Assembly (NCBI RefSeq): GCF_000271665.2 | Contig: NZ_CP010978.1 | Span: 4,122,501-4,186,500, forward strand | Origin: Pelosinus fermentans JBW45 | GTDB taxonomy: Bacteria > Bacillota > Negativicutes > DSM-13327 | DNA length: 64,000 nt | Direction of reading: 5' to 3' | Program-made: the position numbers and the translations under genes | Part shown: positions 1 to 7,635 of the stretch, in pieces | Layout: every line of letters begins with the position of its first letter | Position numbering within the stretch: the first letter of the stretch is position 1 | Notes under the pieces: model-generated | Database searches by the model: none | Told to the model about the DNA's origin: nothing | Seen by the model: only the letters and a program-made list of their open reading frames with translations

Positions 1-322
1 GAACTACCACTTTCACCGGCAAAACAACATACTCACCGGAGGTGGTATCAAAAGTCTGTATTGCACCGCGGATATCGAGATGATGGGCTTTCTGCTGAAT
101 AAGGTGGACAGTGGATTTAGCCAGTGTCCTCCAGTTGAGTTTAAGGTTCATGCTGCCAAAATGCCCCATCACCGGGCTGTCAACCTCACCGGCAATGCCT
201 GCGCCTTTAACAACATCTGTTTTAGCGTCAATGGACGGCAGCTCGACATCAGCAATGCCGAGTAAATCTTTGCCATCTTCATATACTCTGAAATTAATCA
301 GTTTTTCAGGAATAAAATTCAT
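1..322 (-). CDS. Phage contractile-tail tube protein (partial)
   Basis: Reads leftward from an ATG at 322 and runs off the window edge; about 107 N-terminal residues are visible. A GGAGGTGGC ribosome site lies just upstream of the ATG. The start (MNFIPEKLINFRVY) and the later stretch GEVDSPVMGHFGSM resemble the major tail tube family of P2-like phages (gpFII). The protein stacks as hexamers to form the inner tube through which the contractile tail punctures its target. It follows the sheath gene by 18 bases, the usual sheath-tube order of myovirus tails and R-type tailocins. The family call rests on sequence likeness and position; the C-terminus cannot be judged. Confidence 0.8.
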   Translation of the reverse strand, partial: MNFIPEKLINFRVYEDGKDLLGIADVELPSIDAKTDVVKGAGIAGEVDSPVMGHFGSMNLKLNWRTLAKSTVHLIQQKAHHLDIRGAIQTFDTTSGEYVVLPVKVVV

Positions 323-340
323 TTAGGCCACCTCCGTTTT

Positions 341-1789
341 TCACTCAAATAAGGTCTGTAAGTATTTGGGGTCATATTCAATAATGTTGTCGATTTCCCG
401 CGCGGGGGCTGGCGGCGTAATATAGGTATGGAATTTGATAATACCACCCATCAAATCAGTCAGCGGGTTTTCATCTTTTTGGAATTCCACCCGGCCGCCC
501 AAAATAAACTCTCTTGCTGCCAACCCATTAAGACGGATGTTTTCACTATCGACAACCGTTTCAATCAGACGGCGATTAACAGGAGCGTCAACCTTTTGCC
601 AATAGGTAAGAATAAAGGTATTGGCCTGCCAATCAAACATCCGGCGCACAGCGATAAAGGCGTCTTTGGGATCGGTATTGGACGGGTAGACGGCTGTACG
701 GTTGCCCCAAAGCTTCCAGCCGCCGATAAAGTTAAGCGCAGTAACAACGCCCTCGCCATTCAGATAATTGGCTTGCTGGTTGTCCAAAAAGACTTCAGTT
801 CCGTCGGCCAGCACTGCACCATTAGCCTGCAGATTGTGGTTTGATGGCGAAACATACGGCACATCATCATTATCCGCATCGGTGCTGCACAAGACACCGG
901 CCGCCTGAGTCGACAAATGATAGATGTCATCACCCAATTTCACCTTGGGCCAGCAAGCTACCTGCCTGTTGCTCATATAATTATTCTGATTTTTCCAATT
1001 AGGAACGTCATTGTATTTCTTTACCACGTCTGTGGGAATATCTGTAAGCGCTAACGCCTTAAAATGGCCGTTGATATTATCCGCCTTGGCGGCCATAACA
1101 GCAGCTACTGTGGGGTCCTGAGACCAGCCCGGCGCAACGATCAGGCCGGGTACCAGGCGAAAGTAAGGAAAGACGGAGTTGACCAGCTCCAGGCCTTCCA
1201 GTTTTCCTGTTCTCCAATCAATGCCACCGACGATATTATCACTGTCAACCAGACTAGGGTCGACTTCGTTGTAGCTGACTGTAAGTGAGGCCGAGTCTTC
1301 TGTAATTCCGCCGCCGTTAATCCGGCTGATGACAACATAACCGTCCTCATTATAGGCAGCATGATAATCCATGCCCGCCTTGAGTACGGTATTGTCGCTC
1401 TTTTTCACGCCTAGCGACTTCATGATGACCTCACTGCTCTCAATGACGCCTTTACCGCCCTGCAAGGTTACGATCTTGTTCGCCACCGCTTTTTTGTGGG
1501 TCTCGGGATCAAGCACATTGACAAACACAACCGGTGCAACATTAAACAGTGCGAAATGGCTTTTGATAAATTCACATAGGGTGTATTTTCCCCAGTCCTT
1601 ATGATAGCCAAACTGCTTTACTGCTTCATTGTAGGTGTAGCAAAGGACTGGCTTGTTGGTCCCTACAGGTTCCAGGGCAAGATGCACAGGGGCTGTGCCG
1701 AACACAACCGGCAACCCTGCACTGGTACTTACCGGTGGAACAATGGAGGTAGGCACCTCCGAAACATAGACTCCATGTCTGTAACTCAT
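341..1789 (-). CDS. Phage tail sheath protein
   Basis: 482 residues, within the usual range for P2-type sheath proteins (gpFI). The N-terminus MSYRHGVYVSEVPTSI is the typical sheath opening, and the C-terminal part has the pattern VRRMFDWQANTFI followed by a LTDLMGGIIKFHTYITPP segment typical of the sheath core. The protein forms the contractile outer cylinder around the tail tube. An AAAGGAG site precedes the ATG. It begins one base after the preceding 90-residue gene and is followed by the tube gene, so all are one transcript. Whether it belongs to a full prophage or a tail-only particle cannot be told from this end alone. Confidence 0.9.
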   Translation of the reverse strand: MSYRHGVYVSEVPTSIVPPVSTSAGLPVVFGTAPVHLALEPVGTNKPVLCYTYNEAVKQFGYHKDWGKYTLCEFIKSHFALFNVAPVVFVNVLDPETHKKAVANKIVTLQGGKGVIESSEVIMKSLGVKKSDNTVLKAGMDYHAAYNEDGYVVISRINGGGITEDSASLTVSYNEVDPSLVDSDNIVGGIDWRTGKLEGLELVNSVFPYFRLVPGLIVAPGWSQDPTVAAVMAAKADNINGHFKALALTDIPTDVVKKYNDVPNWKNQNNYMSNRQVACWPKVKLGDDIYHLSTQAAGVLCSTDADNDDVPYVSPSNHNLQANGAVLADGTEVFLDNQQANYLNGEGVVTALNFIGGWKLWGNRTAVYPSNTDPKDAFIAVRRMFDWQANTFILTYWQKVDAPVNRRLIETVVDSENIRLNGLAAREFILGGRVEFQKDENPLTDLMGGIIKFHTYITPPAPAREIDNIIEYDPKYLQTLFE

Positions 1790-2062
1790 CTAAATTGCTC
1801 CTTTCTGGCTAAACGCTTGGACTACCTGATACAGGCGATAAAAAATGGTCCCCGGCTGCTTTATCTCCGCCTGGACCTTTGCTAACTCTTGCACAGGTAT
1901 GAATAACTCTTTAATTTCGGGACACTTGGCAAACAAGGAATTTAAGTGTTCCGGCAATTCCTGTTTATAAATTACATATCGCAGCAATCCTTTGCTGCCC
2001 AGGTTAGGGCCGCAGTAAATCACCGGCCCCGGACCAGCTGACGTGTTTTGGGTCTTGCCCAT
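1790..2062 (-). CDS. Small phage tail-cluster protein of unknown function
   Basis: 90 residues with no cysteine pair, membrane segment or domain I can name. The N-terminal third is rich in glycine and proline (PGPVIYCGPN), the rest looks helical. The start is supported by an AGGAGGTAAGCT ribosome site before the ATG. The gene overlaps the end of the upstream 167-residue gene by 59 bases and stops one base before the sheath ATG, so it is translationally packed into the tail operon. Position just before the sheath suggests a tail completion or assembly role; that is inference only. Confidence 0.6.
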   Translation of the reverse strand: MGKTQNTSAGPGPVIYCGPNLGSKGLLRYVIYKQELPEHLNSLFAKCPEIKELFIPVQELAKVQAEIKQPGTIFYRLYQVVQAFSQKGAI

Positions 2063-2507
2063 AGCTTACCTCCTCAATCGGACGCGCTACCGTCCAGTTT
2101 GTCGTCATCACCGCCAGGCATTTAGGAAAGGTATATTCTCTGGATATCTCCCACCTCATCGGCAATTCTATGCTAAATTTATTGGCGATAATGCGTTTTT
2201 TAAATAATGCCTGTCTGATATGTTCCAGTAGGTTCAGAGGCCCACGCCATAAAACGGCAGGGTCCTGTGAATAGATCCCTATCCAAATATTGACTTGCAC
2301 GGATGCCCTTTCACTGGTATCCCGCCCTTTTACTGCTCCAACAAGGACAAACGGGGCGGCCACTCCTCCAAAATTCTCCCCCGGCCTGAGATAACCGGGC
2401 AATACTTTTGGCGTCTGTTGCTTTCCGCACTGAACTTCCAATACATAGTCTTTAAGCAGCTCCTGTAAATACGCACATAAGTTGTCTACAAGGGATGCAG
2501 GTGTCAT
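2004..2507 (-). CDS. Putative phage tail completion/terminator-like protein
   Basis: 167 residues. Nothing in it gives a certain family match, but size, the beta-rich middle part (FVLVGAVKGRD, SVQVNIWIGIYS) and the place immediately before the sheath fit the tail-terminator or completion proteins that cap the tail of contractile phages. The ATG is preceded by GCGAGGTTAGAAT, a modest ribosome site. The first gene of the visible tail operon apart from a possible short upstream reading frame. Role is inferred from position. Confidence 0.5.
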   Translation of the reverse strand: MTPASLVDNLCAYLQELLKDYVLEVQCGKQQTPKVLPGYLRPGENFGGVAAPFVLVGAVKGRDTSERASVQVNIWIGIYSQDPAVLWRGPLNLLEHIRQALFKKRIIANKFSIELPMRWEISREYTFPKCLAVMTTNWTVARPIEEVSYGQDPKHVSWSGAGDLLRP

Positions 2508-2510
2508 ATT

Positions 2511-2594
2511 CTAACCTCGCAATAATTTAATTTTTCTCCATTTACCGCTAAGGCGGCTGATTAAAGATGTCCGGCTTTTGCTGCATGCTTTCAC
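2511..2594 (-). CDS. Possible 27-residue leader reading frame of the tail operon
   Basis: A very strong AAAGGAGGTG ribosome site sits at 2592-2600 with no long gene after it. Two short frames can follow: a GTG frame at 2594 coding for a basic 27-residue peptide that stops at 2511, three bases before the ATG of the next tail gene, and an ATG frame at 2586 coding for only 12 residues (MQQKPDIFNQPP). The tight stop-to-start spacing suggests a coupled leader or the remnant of an eroded phage gene. Coding is unproven. Confidence 0.25.
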   Translation of the reverse strand: MKACSKSRTSLISRLSGKWRKIKLLRG

Positions 2595-2617
2595 CTCCTT
2601 TAACGTTTTTAGCTGCA

Positions 2618-2694
2618 CCTAGTACATTGACCGATCAAAAAATTGCTAAAATCTTTGAATTTAACCGGAATTTTGATCTGGTCAAGGTACTAGG
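2618..2694. repeat. Imperfect 21-bp inverted repeat with a long loop
   Basis: Arms cctagtac / gtactagg, ttgacc / ggtcaa and atcaaaa / ttttgat face each other with single-base interruptions, around a loop of about 30 bases. It lies in the control region between the sigma-like regulator and the tail genes. It has no U-run, so it is not a normal terminator; an operator or a phage recombination or packaging relic are possibilities. The rest of the 2595-2961 stretch shows no gene I can support. Confidence 0.5.
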
Positions 2695-2961
2695 CCCTCA
2701 AGCCTATTAAACAAGCAATCATAATAACCAGTTTTCATTCGCCGGCCTGAAAGATCTTCTGTATTTGCACTGTTACACCAGGACGCAGCCTGTACATTAT
2801 CAGCCAGGATATTGACATCACTTTTTTTATAAATTACTTATAAAAGTCCTTCTACTTCATATCCGTACATGTTAGAGTCATTCTATGCAGATTATTTTTT
2901 ATGCTTTCTTTCTCAACTGGTTCAATTATTATTTTAGCGCGATCAGCTAAACAAGCCTCTT

Positions 2962-3333
2962 CTAATGTATTGATTTTGAACGCTGATTTAAATAATCAGT
3001 TAACCTTGTAAATGCCTGGCATGCGTGCGAGGCAGCCGTTGCGGAACTAATACCAAGTATTGCGCTAATTTCCTCATATTGATAGCCCTGCGTGAGAAGT
3101 ACAATTACTTTCTTCTGCCGGGGTGTCAGACATTTAATCCCCTGATCAATATCCACCAGAATGCATAGTAAATCTTCTTTGGCTGTTCTAGCCCCTGTTT
3201 TTCCTATTCGATCCAGCCTGGTGGTAATATATTCGAGTGAACTCCGTACTTGCTGATATTGTTTAATGGCATTTGCTATTTCTTCATACTGGTATTCATC
3301 AAATTTCGTTTCTCTCACTGTAATCATTGACAT
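2962..3333 (-). CDS. Sigma-70 region-4-like regulator of the phage tail cluster
   Basis: 123 residues from the ATG at 3333, chosen because GGGGGAGGC lies 3-4 bases upstream of it; an upstream ATG at 3351 has no such site. The C-terminal half (LTPRQKKVIVLLTQGYQYEEISAILGISSATAASH, read in parts) is a sigma region 4 / LuxR-like helix-turn-helix, while the N-terminal half is helical. Proteins of this build (Xpf of the B. subtilis PBSX element, ArpU and RinA-like late activators) switch on late phage or tailocin operons. It sits directly upstream of the tail genes on the same strand, which supports such a role. The function is inferred from fold and position. Confidence 0.65.
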   Translation of the reverse strand: MSMITVRETKFDEYQYEEIANAIKQYQQVRSSLEYITTRLDRIGKTGARTAKEDLLCILVDIDQGIKCLTPRQKKVIVLLTQGYQYEEISAILGISSATAASHACQAFTRLTDYLNQRSKSIH

Positions 3334-3432
3334 TTGCCTCCCCCAGTTCATCCCCTGTATTACACTTAATATCGTACATTTATGTCTATATTGACGCTAA
3401 TGGAATATTTTTAGAATGAATAGTTTACCGCT

Positions 3433-3663
3433 TTATTCAAATACTTTATTTGTTGTTCCATTTACTGTCATTTCTATTAAATAGTTTGAATATAAGTCAA
3501 TATTTCTCTGATAATAACGCTTGTTGCTTCTCCGCCAATGAACATCCAATGTATTCAATAATTTATGAATTCGCCTTGCCATGTTTTGTATTTTTTCCTC
3601 CGGCCAATTAGGCTGCTCACGACGATACATGTCTTGTAGCATAGCTATCGTATAATAAAACAT
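3433..3663 (-). CDS. Hypothetical small protein upstream of the sigma-like regulator
   Basis: 76 residues, strongly charged and tyrosine-rich, probably helical (QNMARRIHKLLNTLDVHWRR). No family recognised and no membrane segment. A TAGGGGGAGTATT ribosome site precedes the ATG, so translation is likely. It reads toward the sigma-like gene 99 bases further on and may belong to the same phage control unit. Confidence 0.5.
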   Translation of the reverse strand: MFYYTIAMLQDMYRREQPNWPEEKIQNMARRIHKLLNTLDVHWRRSNKRYYQRNIDLYSNYLIEMTVNGTTNKVFE

Positions 3664-4257
3664 AATACTCCCCCTATAAGATGATAAAGTTTCTGTTTAG
3701 TATTAAAAACCTACTCTAAGAACTTAATATTCATTGAGGCTGCTTGTAGTATAATGATCACCTCCTTTGAATTCTTGGGTAGAGATGGTTTTACTATTTT
3801 CATCCTAAAAATCACCAAATAAAGCCTATAAATCCTCTTACTATTTATCCGTACAAGCCAGGATCATTTCTTTCAGATTATTTGTAAGAAATGATAAAAT
3901 TTTACAAATAATCTCTTCTCCTATTTTATCCTTAAAAAGTTGCCTTGCGAAATGTATCTAACCAGAAAATCACATGCGTTCCTTCTTCTTATTACGATAC
4001 ACGTCAGAGAATTTTCATTCAGTAGAACTCTCAATTACCTTTATCTTGGCAAATAAATAGACTGATTGGTGCATCAACACCAATCAGTCTAGAATTACTA
4101 GAGAAATCTAACATTGTATTTTGTGAACATCAAAATTCATGTGAGCAAGTAATACAGTCTGCCTCCTTAGCTGGCCCTTCTTTCTTTTTATGTTATGCAG
4201 GAATACACAGTTATTTGTGGTAATAATAACTTTAATAATCAAATGAGGAGTGACACT
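3664..4257. other. Gene-poor stretch with two perfect stem-loops
   Basis: No gene is supported between the small phage-region gene and the rightward gene at 4258. Two perfect 13-bp inverted repeats stand out: 3875-3887 with 3902-3914 (agattatttgtaa arms, 14-base loop) and 4059-4071 with 4078-4090 (agactgattggtg arms, 6-base loop). Neither is followed by a clear T-run. This stretch may mark the edge between the phage-like cluster and host genes. Confidence 0.45.
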
Positions 4258-4830
4258 GTGGTTGACATATTCTTATTAACAGCCCTTGGGGCTATTGGAG
4301 CTTTGGCTTTTTCAATCTTGAAAAGCAATAAATTAAAAAAGAAAGTCCATGCTTTAGCTGTCCAGTCAGATACTATCGTCGCCCAGATTGATGGTTTTAG
4401 AGCTTCAAGTGCGTGTACAATTGTCAATGGTATCGATTTGTCGGGGTTTCTGTATGTTGACCTAGAGTCAAAAAGATTTTGTATCGTATCAACCAATATG
4501 TCATATAAACTATTTGATCCTAACGATATTCTAGATGTTTCAATCGTTGAAAATAATCCAGCAATTATTACCGAAACTCAAATTACTGATAAAATTCGTA
4601 AGGCTTTATTGGAAGGTCTAAAACCTATTGGCGGCTTGATTCGCAATAAGACAGACTCCAATGTAAATACTATACATGTTGTAATGCATGTAAAGGACTC
4701 CGACCATAACACGGTCATGATAAATTGCCTTCCCGTTAAGACGCAGCGAAATACTCCAGCATATGAAAATGCAATCCATATAGCTAATAGCTGGCAAGAA
4801 TTATTAAAAGTATTGATGCATTCCGCTTAA
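4258..4830 (+). CDS. Hypothetical protein with one N-terminal membrane helix
   Basis: 191 residues when started at the GTG at 4258, which has a GAGGAG site 7 bases upstream; the longer frame from 4195 has no ribosome site. Residues 1-19 form a membrane helix (VVDIFLLTALGAIGALAFSI), followed by a basic stretch and a cytoplasmic domain of mixed strands and helices without cysteines. No family recognised. It is monocistronic: followed by a terminator at 4885 and convergent with rsgA. Confidence 0.6.
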   Translation: MVDIFLLTALGAIGALAFSILKSNKLKKKVHALAVQSDTIVAQIDGFRASSACTIVNGIDLSGFLYVDLESKRFCIVSTNMSYKLFDPNDILDVSIVENNPAIITETQITDKIRKALLEGLKPIGGLIRNKTDSNVNTIHVVMHVKDSDHNTVMINCLPVKTQRNTPAYENAIHIANSWQELLKVLMHSA

Positions 4831-4884
4831 AAATTGCATATGACAGGAAGGAACATCATTTCTTGTTCCCTTACGATTACAAAC

Positions 4885-4927
4885 ACAAACGCCTGCCGAA
4901 TCTGCATAGATTCTGGCAGGCGTTTGT
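4885..4927. terminator. Bidirectional intrinsic terminator between convergent genes
   Basis: A 13-bp outer stem (acaaacgcctgcc, 4885-4897, with 4915-4927) continues into a 6-bp inner stem and a GCAT loop, with one bulged T. It lies between the rightward gene ending at 4830 and the leftward rsgA ending at 4965. Confidence 0.75.
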
Positions 4928-4964
4928 CCGTTGTTACTACTTGAAAAATTCTTTAGGGTATTCG

Positions 4965-6053
4965 TTAAAAGCCCTGTCTTATTTTATTCTTTTCTTTGAG
5001 AAACTTCCGTGCGTTTTTCATTCCGCCATCTTTTGCAAACATCACAGCAAGTTTTTCAGCTTCAATCTGCTTAGAATGCATGCCCTCATACTTGGCTTCT
5101 TTTTTTAGCTTTAAATAATTAGTTAGCCTATCTTCAGACAATAAGCCAGCGCTTATGGCCCTTCGTACTGCACAGTTTGGCTCACTGATATGAGTACAAT
5201 CATGAAATTTGCATTTTGTTGATAACTCATCAATGTCTGCAAAGGCTTTCGATAAGTCAGCACTCTCAATTCCAAGTTCTCTCATTCCCGGAGTATCAAT
5301 GACAACACCACCACTTGGTAAAACAATGAGTTCTCGCCTAGTAGTCGTATGCCTGCCTTTATCATCACTTCTGGTTTTTTGGGTTTCAAGGAGGTTCTCA
5401 CCAAGCAGTCTATTAATCAAGGTCGATTTCCCCACACCAGACGATCCAATAAATGCTATTGTTTTGCCACTGCTGCTATAATTTTTGACAGATACGTATC
5501 CATCCTCGCTCATACTTGAAGTAACAAGCACATCAACACCGCAGGCAACAGCATCAAGTTCCAGCATCTTTTGGGAAAGAGTATCGCATAAGTCAGCTTT
5601 GGTGAGTACGATCACCGGAATTGCTTGACTATCCCAAACAACCCCAAGGTAGCGCTCTAATCTACGAAGATTAAAATCATTCGTTAGTGACATACAGATA
5701 AAAACTGTATCAATGTTTGCAGCTACAATCTGTTCCTCATTTGATGTACCTGCTGCTTTTCTAATTAAGGCACTTTTTCTTGTCAAGACATGGTGAAGGA
5801 TCGCATTTCCACCGGTTTCTTCATTTCGATCAAGCATCACAAAATCCCCTACGGCAGGGTAATCTGATACTGTTTTTACATCAAAACGAAATTTCCCAGA
5901 AATTACTGCTGTTAACTCGCCATTTTCTGTCAGAACCTTGTATCGGTCTTTGTATTGGGAGATTACTCGACCTACATAAAGATTTGTATACGAAGTAGAC
6001 TCAATAATAAATCTTTGACTGAGTCCCAAATTTTCCATAGTTATTTTGTTCAT
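4965..6053 (-). CDS. rsgA: Ribosome small subunit-dependent GTPase A
   Basis: 362 residues from the ATG at 6053, chosen over a TTG at 6068 because the GGAGGA ribosome site (6061-6066) overlaps that TTG. RsgA (YjeQ) is a circularly permuted GTPase that checks maturation of the 30S subunit. Visible parts: N-terminal OB-fold, then permuted motifs in the order TKAD (G4), GSSGVGKST (G1) and DTPGMRELG (G3), and a C-terminal zinc-binding segment with the pattern C-x4-C / H / C (CKFHDCTHISEPNC). Length fits the family. Its ribosome site is folded into a hairpin (next entry). It is convergent with the gene at 4258. Confidence 0.95.
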   Translation of the reverse strand: MNKITMENLGLSQRFIIESTSYTNLYVGRVISQYKDRYKVLTENGELTAVISGKFRFDVKTVSDYPAVGDFVMLDRNEETGGNAILHHVLTRKSALIRKAAGTSNEEQIVAANIDTVFICMSLTNDFNLRRLERYLGVVWDSQAIPVIVLTKADLCDTLSQKMLELDAVACGVDVLVTSSMSEDGYVSVKNYSSSGKTIAFIGSSGVGKSTLINRLLGENLLETQKTRSDDKGRHTTTRRELIVLPSGGVVIDTPGMRELGIESADLSKAFADIDELSTKCKFHDCTHISEPNCAVRRAISAGLLSEDRLTNYLKLKKEAKYEGMHSKQIEAEKLAVMFAKDGGMKNARKFLKEKNKIRQGF

Positions 6054-6060
6054 TTGTTTA

Positions 6061-6093
6061 TCCTCCAAAAGTTTTATCGTAGCTTTTGGGAGG
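6061..6093 (-). promoter_or_regulatory. Hairpin that sequesters the rsgA ribosome-binding site
   Basis: On the minus strand, CCTCCCAAAAG (6083-6093) can pair with CTTTTGGAGG (6062-6071), with one bulged base. The second arm contains the GGAGG ribosome site of rsgA. Folding would block translation initiation; what would open it is not visible. Confidence 0.5.
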
Positions 6094-6106
6094 TTTATAC
6101 ATTACG

Positions 6107-6313
6107 TTATTGAGTACGCACCTCCCGCTTTATTACAATATCCACCGTACAATTATTAAACATAAAACAACAACTCCTTTCATTACTCATAGTAACCCAG
6201 ATTCCATGTAAAAAGCAACTTTCCATCGAATTATAATACGTTCCAGTAATAATTATATCATCTATTTTGGTAAGGTTGTAGATCGACTCGGTAAGGGTGT
6301 CTATATTTTTCAT
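6107..6313 (-). CDS. Doubtful small open frame
   Basis: 68 residues, no recognised family. It follows the glycosylase gene by 23 bases on the same strand, which suggests an operon, but no convincing ribosome site precedes the ATG. It may be real or chance. Confidence 0.25.
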   Translation of the reverse strand: MKNIDTLTESIYNLTKIDDIIITGTYYNSMESCFLHGIWVTMSNERSCCFMFNNCTVDIVIKREVRTQ

Positions 6314-6336
6314 TTATAAGGTGATTTCTTTGATAA

Positions 6337-6957
6337 TTATGATTCAAAGGATAATTTCCAGAGATAGATAGACGCTACGGAGCCGTAAGGAGAATATTGT
6401 TTCTTGTATTTTTCAAATTGTTCTTTTGTAATATCTGTGAGATTATAGAGGTTCATCATGCCCCGCCTTATGGCAATATCGCCCCAACTAACAATGTCAG
6501 GGCGTTCCATCGAATTAAGAAGCAGCATTTCTGCCGTCCAGACACCAATGCCATTCATTTTAGATAGGCGCTTGATAACCTCTTCATCTGACAGGTCATA
6601 TAGTTCCATAAGTTTCAAACTGCCGTACATCACTGCTTCACCAATATTCTTAATATAAATCGCTTTTCTTGTAGACATACCGCATTGTTGAATTTCCTCC
6701 ACTGTAGCCAAAGCAATATGTTGTGGAATCATCTCTTCAAAGTGGAGCTGCATTCTATGCCATACCGTATATGCTGCCTTAACAGAAATCTGTTGTCCAA
6801 CAATAGCATAGATAAGAGCTGTAAACAGGTCAGGAATAACCTCACGATCAATCTTTCCCAATCGCTTCATCGCAGCTCCGAGTATTTGGTCGACATTTTG
6901 CAAATACTCAATTTCTCTTTGACCGTATGAAAAAAACTTAGTCTTTACGTTTCCCAT
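6337..6957 (-). CDS. DNA-3-methyladenine glycosylase (AlkA-like, HhH-GPD)
   Basis: 206 residues, the size of a minimal AlkA without the N-terminal domain of the E. coli enzyme. It removes alkylated bases from DNA. The helix-hairpin-helix reads LSKMNGIGVWTAEML around residues 128-144, followed by the GPD segment (RPDIVSWGDIAIRRG) whose aspartate is the expected catalytic residue. No C-terminal iron-sulphur cysteines are present, unlike EndoIII. It lies 1 base downstream of ogt; both genes repair alkylation damage and probably share a transcript. Confidence 0.88.
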   Translation of the reverse strand: MGNVKTKFFSYGQREIEYLQNVDQILGAAMKRLGKIDREVIPDLFTALIYAIVGQQISVKAAYTVWHRMQLHFEEMIPQHIALATVEEIQQCGMSTRKAIYIKNIGEAVMYGSLKLMELYDLSDEEVIKRLSKMNGIGVWTAEMLLLNSMERPDIVSWGDIAIRRGMMNLYNLTDITKEQFEKYKKQYSPYGSVASIYLWKLSFES

Positions 6958-6958
6958 A

Positions 6959-7417
6959 CTATTTTTCCAACTTCAAAAGATATTGTTTAACCTGGAGCCC
7001 TGCAGCATAGCCAACCAATTTTCCATTTGCACCTACGACTCGATGACATGGAATGAAAATCAAAATCGGATTTTTGTTGTTAGCCATGCCAATTGCACGA
7101 GAAGCCTTCGGTTGACCAATACTCCTTGCGATATCTCCGTAGCTTCGTGTTTCACCACAGGGAATTTCTTGCAGCGCTTTCCAAACTATCTGCTGAAATT
7201 CTGTACCTTCTGGAGCAAGAGGAAGCTCAAAGCATTTACGCTTTCCTGCAATATAATCCATTAGCTGCTTACCTGCTTCTTTTAACACTACTGTTTCTTT
7301 TACAACAACCTCCTGGGGAATGCGTTCTCTTTTAATAAACAAATTTGTAATTGCATCTTTGTTTTCCACAATCCCAATTTCCCCAATATTGGTTTGATAG
7401 AAAAATATATTTTTCAT
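6959..7417 (-). CDS. ogt: Methylated-DNA-protein-cysteine methyltransferase
   Basis: 152 residues from the ATG at 7417, which has GGGAGAGG just upstream; a GTG at 7432 lies before that site. It transfers alkyl groups from O6-alkylguanine to its own cysteine. The active-site motif IPCHRV is present near residue 124, with the arginine-finger helix-turn-helix (GETRSYGDIARSIGQPKASRAIG, read in parts) before it. There is no Ada regulatory domain. It heads a probable two-gene alkylation-repair operon with the downstream glycosylase. Confidence 0.93.
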   Translation of the reverse strand: MKNIFFYQTNIGEIGIVENKDAITNLFIKRERIPQEVVVKETVVLKEAGKQLMDYIAGKRKCFELPLAPEGTEFQQIVWKALQEIPCGETRSYGDIARSIGQPKASRAIGMANNKNPILIFIPCHRVVGANGKLVGYAAGLQVKQYLLKLEK

Positions 7418-7514
7418 AGCCCTCTCCCGCACTTCTATAAATTACCCAATCCGTATCTTTATTGTACGTTATACAATCTTTAATTGTCTTGCGGAATATC
7501 ACTTTTCAATTCTC

Positions 7515-7625
7515 ATAAGAAAAACGCTTCGCGTCCTTTAAAACATAGAAAATAAACCGAACCGCAGAGGCGCAGAGAACACTGAGAAAAATAGATAAGG
7601 TTTAAAACCTCTGTGCTCTCTTCAA
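7515..7625. repeat. Dispersed intergenic repeat, copy 1
   Basis: Begins with a 24-base block (7515-7538) identical to 15759-15782, then shares the blocks ACCGAACC, CAGAGGC and CTCTGTGCTCTCT with the same second copy. The sequence has the cagag/ctctg inverted-repeat style common to short dispersed elements. It fills the space between ogt and the diguanylate cyclase gene. Confidence 0.7.
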
Positions 7626-7635
7626 TTCTTCTTTA

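Noticed and set aside
341-844. Rightward open frames within the sheath gene region (for example 428-844)
   Set aside because: They lie opposite the sheath gene, have no ribosome site and no family likeness; the sheath frame explains the region.
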